DNA of 7,090 bases from JAVVEG01 sp041689205 (GTDB lineage: Bacteria > Pseudomonadota > Gammaproteobacteria > Pseudomonadales > Pseudohongiellaceae). Shown in pieces: positions 4,920 to 7,090 of the stretch (within the stretch, counting starts at the first letter, position 1; every line of letters begins with the position of its first letter). The stretch is taken from contig JBDNGQ010000204.1 in the NCBI GenBank assembly GCA_041689205.1, positions 1 to 7,090 of the forward strand. The letters are read 5' to 3'. The notes under the pieces are model-generated. The model did not search any database. It was not told the origin of the DNA and saw only the letters and a program-made list of their open reading frames with translations. The translations under genes and the position numbers were made by a program.

Positions 4920-7090
4920 TCAATTAAGCGCTTTCGCCTCAACGATATCCTGCAGCTGTGTCACTCCCTTTTCAAGCGCCAGTTTGGCTTCCTGATCCTG
5001 CGATACTTTCGATAATACGAAATAAGCGGTACGGGCAACCTGACGCCAGCTTGGATTTTCCGGAAGTTTATCCAGCGCCAGATACCGATTCATTGAACGC
5101 GTGCGCAGGCGACCATTATCGATACTGATAGTCCAGATGCGACTCTTTTCTGCAAGCTCAATGATTGACTCGCCGGTGATTTTTTGCCAGTAGTACTGGC
5201 AATCCTGCATCAGCTTTACCAGCGTCTCCCGGTACTGCAGATCATCATCTGGTTTGTCTTGAATGGCATCAGATATGTGCTTGATAATTTCGTCAACGTT
5301 GGCGAGGTCGTCAAAGAGATGTTTATGTTTTTGCAAATCTTCCGGCGTAATCTGATTCAGATAATCGCGCAGCAAATGCGTGCGCTCAACGTTCTTATTT
5401 ATCTCACTGATGATCTCCGGCAATGAGCTGGTACTCAGCTGGACCACGTCTGTCTCTGTCTCAGCAGCGCGTGTATTGAACAGCAGCAGGAACAGCTCCT
5501 GCTCAAGGCTCAGCGCAAGAATACAGACAGTTATTGTTCCTGCGCTTCCTGCCCCCATGGTCAAATCAGAATTACAGGCAAACTCAAAATAACTGGTATC
5601 ACCGCCGGTTGAAATATTCTGTTCATCGAAGGGAAATTTAAGCGCGCTGGCAAGCGGCTCAGATAACTCTTTTAATTTTTTGTTAAAGATATTCAGTGAT
5701 TTATCCTGAAAATCCAGCTCTTTAACACCGAACAAAGTTTCCGCTGACTTGTTCAGATGGATGATCAGCCCACTCTCATCAATGCAAAGCATGGCGTCAC
5801 CTGTAACATCCAGCATTTTTGCAAACCTGTTTTCGCGTTCACGCAGATGCTTTTCGTTTTCCTGATACCTTTGAAGCTGCCAGTACAGACGCTGATTTTC
5901 CTGCTTCATCTCCATCAACTGCAGTAATTCAAACTGCTTATTGACTCGTATCTTCAGCTCTTCTTTGCTGAATGGCTTGCTGATGTAATCATTCGCACCA
6001 ACGCTCATGCCCTGCACAAGGTCTTCGACCCGATTTCTGGCGGTGAGAATAATAATCGGCAATTCATCAAGCCGGTACTTTTTCCTGATTTCCACACAAA
6101 GCTCAAAACCATCCATAATCGGCATCATCAAGTCGGTAATGATTAAATCCGGTCGTGTAGTTTCAATAATTTCCAGCGCCTCACCTGCGCTCAGGGCAAG
6201 CAGCAGTTCATAATCAGGTGCCATGTGTTCCTGCACTATCCGCAGGTTCAAATATTCGTCATCGACCACAAGTATTCTGCGCCCTTTGCCAGAGACAACT
6301 CGCAAGCCTTGTTCTGAGTTCGCTTCCCGCTCGTTGCGTCGAGTCTGAATTGGATCTGCCAGCTGCATCATCGCTGAGCGCTTTTCGGCATTCTGCTGCT
6401 GGGTACTTTCTTCAGGCACAGCCGATTTGAACTCGCTGCCGCTGACCATCGGCAGTTCAAAATAAAATGTCGATCCCATTCCTTCAGCGCTATCCAACAT
6501 CAGGTCGGCACCATGCAACTGCGCAAGCTTATGAGTAATAGCAAGCCCCAGTCCAGTGCCGCCCTGCTGACGCGATTCTGCAGAATCCACCTGGTAGAAG
6601 CGCTCGAAAATCTTCTGTTGCTCCTCCTCGGCGATACCAATACCGGTGTCCTGCACTAAAACGCGCGCATTACCCGCCTTGATTTCTATCTTCAAGGTGA
6701 CCGATCCTTTCACGGTAAATTTAATCGCATTGGAAACCAGATTGAACAGTATCTGCTGCAGACGATCCTCGTCACCGTTTACCATCACTGGCTCATTAGG
6801 ATAACTCTCAAGCAGCTGGATTCTCTTGATGCCAATGAAAGGCCTGGACATGCTCGCAATCAGCTTACAGATTGCTTTCAAATCAACAGTAGAGCGATGC
6901 AGTTCAAGGTTTCCGTTCTTAATTGCCGAAACATCCACTACATCATTGATCAGATTGGAAAGACGCTGGCCACTCACTTTAATCATCGTCAGGGTTTCGC
7001 GATCGCGGGCAGACAAGACTGTCTCATTCTGTCCAAGCATAATATCGGACAGACCAATAATCCCGGTCAGTGGCGTTCTTAATTCATGAG
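4920..7090 (-). CDS. Hybrid sensor histidine kinase/response regulator, HisKA-HATPase-REC-PAS-C-terminal module (N-terminus outside window)
   Basis: This is the C-terminal 722 residues of a two-component hybrid kinase. The frame is open to the right edge, so the methionine at 7038-7040 is internal and the input domain is missing. Numbering from the first whole codon, residue 1 is the phospho-accepting His of the H-box HELRTPLTGIIGLSD. The HATPase domain follows with N-box NLVSNAIKFT (N120), G1 DTGIGI (147-152), F-box IFERFYQ and G2 GTGLGL (177-182). A Gln/Glu/Arg-rich linker leads to a receiver (about 270-391) with VVDDE (acidic pocket), phospho-acceptor D319 in TDLMMP, the LTA threonine at 349 and the SKPF lysine at 371. 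Next come a coiled coil (about 385-420), a PAS-like domain (about 420-540) beginning KMLDVTGDAMLCIDESG, and a charged helical C-terminal region of about 180 residues that I do not recognise. It lacks an obvious helix-turn-helix, GGDEF, EAL or HPt domain. The product presumably phosphorylates an external partner through a phosphorelay. It is the first visible gene of a probable operon with fghA and the PQQ dehydrogenase, so it may respond to a substrate or product of that pathway (inference). Confidence 0.93.
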   Translation of the reverse strand, partial: HELRTPLTGIIGLSDIMLGQNETVLSARDRETLTMIKVSGQRLSNLINDVVDVSAIKNGNLELHRSTVDLKAICKLIASMSRPFIGIKRIQLLESYPNEPVMVNGDEDRLQQILFNLVSNAIKFTVKGSVTLKIEIKAGNARVLVQDTGIGIAEEEQQKIFERFYQVDSAESRQQGGTGLGLAITHKLAQLHGADLMLDSAEGMGSTFYFELPMVSGSEFKSAVPEESTQQQNAEKRSAMMQLADPIQTRRNEREANSEQGLRVVSGKGRRILVVDDEYLNLRIVQEHMAPDYELLLALSAGEALEIIETTRPDLIITDLMMPIMDGFELCVEIRKKYRLDELPIIILTARNRVEDLVQGMSVGANDYISKPFSKEELKIRVNKQFELLQLMEMKQENQRLYWQLQRYQENEKHLRERENRFAKMLDVTGDAMLCIDESGLIIHLNKSAETLFGVKELDFQDKSLNIFNKKLKELSEPLASALKFPFDEQNISTGGDTSYFEFACNSDLTMGAGSAGTITVCILALSLEQELFLLLFNTRAAETETDVVQLSTSSLPEIISEINKNVERTHLLRDYLNQITPEDLQKHKHLFDDLANVDEIIKHISDAIQDKPDDDLQYRETLVKLMQDCQYYWQKITGESIIELAEKSRIWTISIDNGRLRTRSMNRYLALDKLPENPSWRQVARTAYFVLSKVSQDQEAKLALEKGVTQLQDIVEAKALN

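Noticed and set aside
4890..4990. Possible promoter for fghA in the end of the kinase gene
   Set aside because: TTGAAA- and TTGAGG-like hexamers with poor -10 partners can be found, but none is convincing, and the 30-base gap fits cotranscription.
4920..7040. ATG at 7038-7040 as the start of the sensor kinase
   Set aside because: The frame continues to the window edge and encodes the complete H-box HELRTPLTGIIGLSD upstream of this Met, so the gene begins outside the window.

Overview
The window is a dense, protein-coding stretch of a Gram-negative bacterial chromosome. There are five genes and no gap longer than about 30 bases. The moderate GC content, the periplasmic quinoprotein with a Sec-type signal peptide, the glutathione-linked esterase and the hybrid sensor kinase all suggest a proteobacterium, most likely a gammaproteobacterium; I cannot place it more precisely. 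No tRNA, rRNA, CRISPR array, insertion sequence or long repeat was seen.

Left part (1-1685, plus strand): the C-terminal end of a short-chain dehydrogenase resembling DprE2 is followed, with a one-base TGATG overlap, by a fusion of a HAD phosphatase and a UbiA prenyltransferase. This pairing matches the genes that make polyprenyl-phosphate-linked D-arabinofuranose (DprE1, DprE2 and the UbiA phosphoribosyltransferase of mycobacteria). The window therefore probably starts inside a cluster that makes a decaprenylphosphoryl-arabinose-like sugar donor.

Right part (1682-7090, minus strand): three genes run convergently towards the first pair. In transcription order they are a hybrid sensor histidine kinase/response regulator (its N-terminal sensor lies beyond the window), an S-formylglutathione hydrolase (fghA) 30 bases downstream, and a periplasmic PQQ-dependent dehydrogenase with a C-terminal cytochrome c domain. 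The dehydrogenase gene overlaps the fghA stop in another TGATG. The spacing suggests one operon that joins a sensor, a formaldehyde-detoxification enzyme and a quinohemoprotein oxidase of an alcohol, sugar or aldehyde. The substrate is not known.

The main oddity is a single-base frameshift in fghA, at a run of four A on the plus strand (4566-4569). It splits an otherwise perfectly conserved enzyme into two frames; one extra base restores the family sequence. The other point of interest is the C-terminal end of the hybrid kinase: after HisKA, HATPase and receiver domains come a coiled coil, a PAS-like domain and a conserved-looking helical module that I cannot name.
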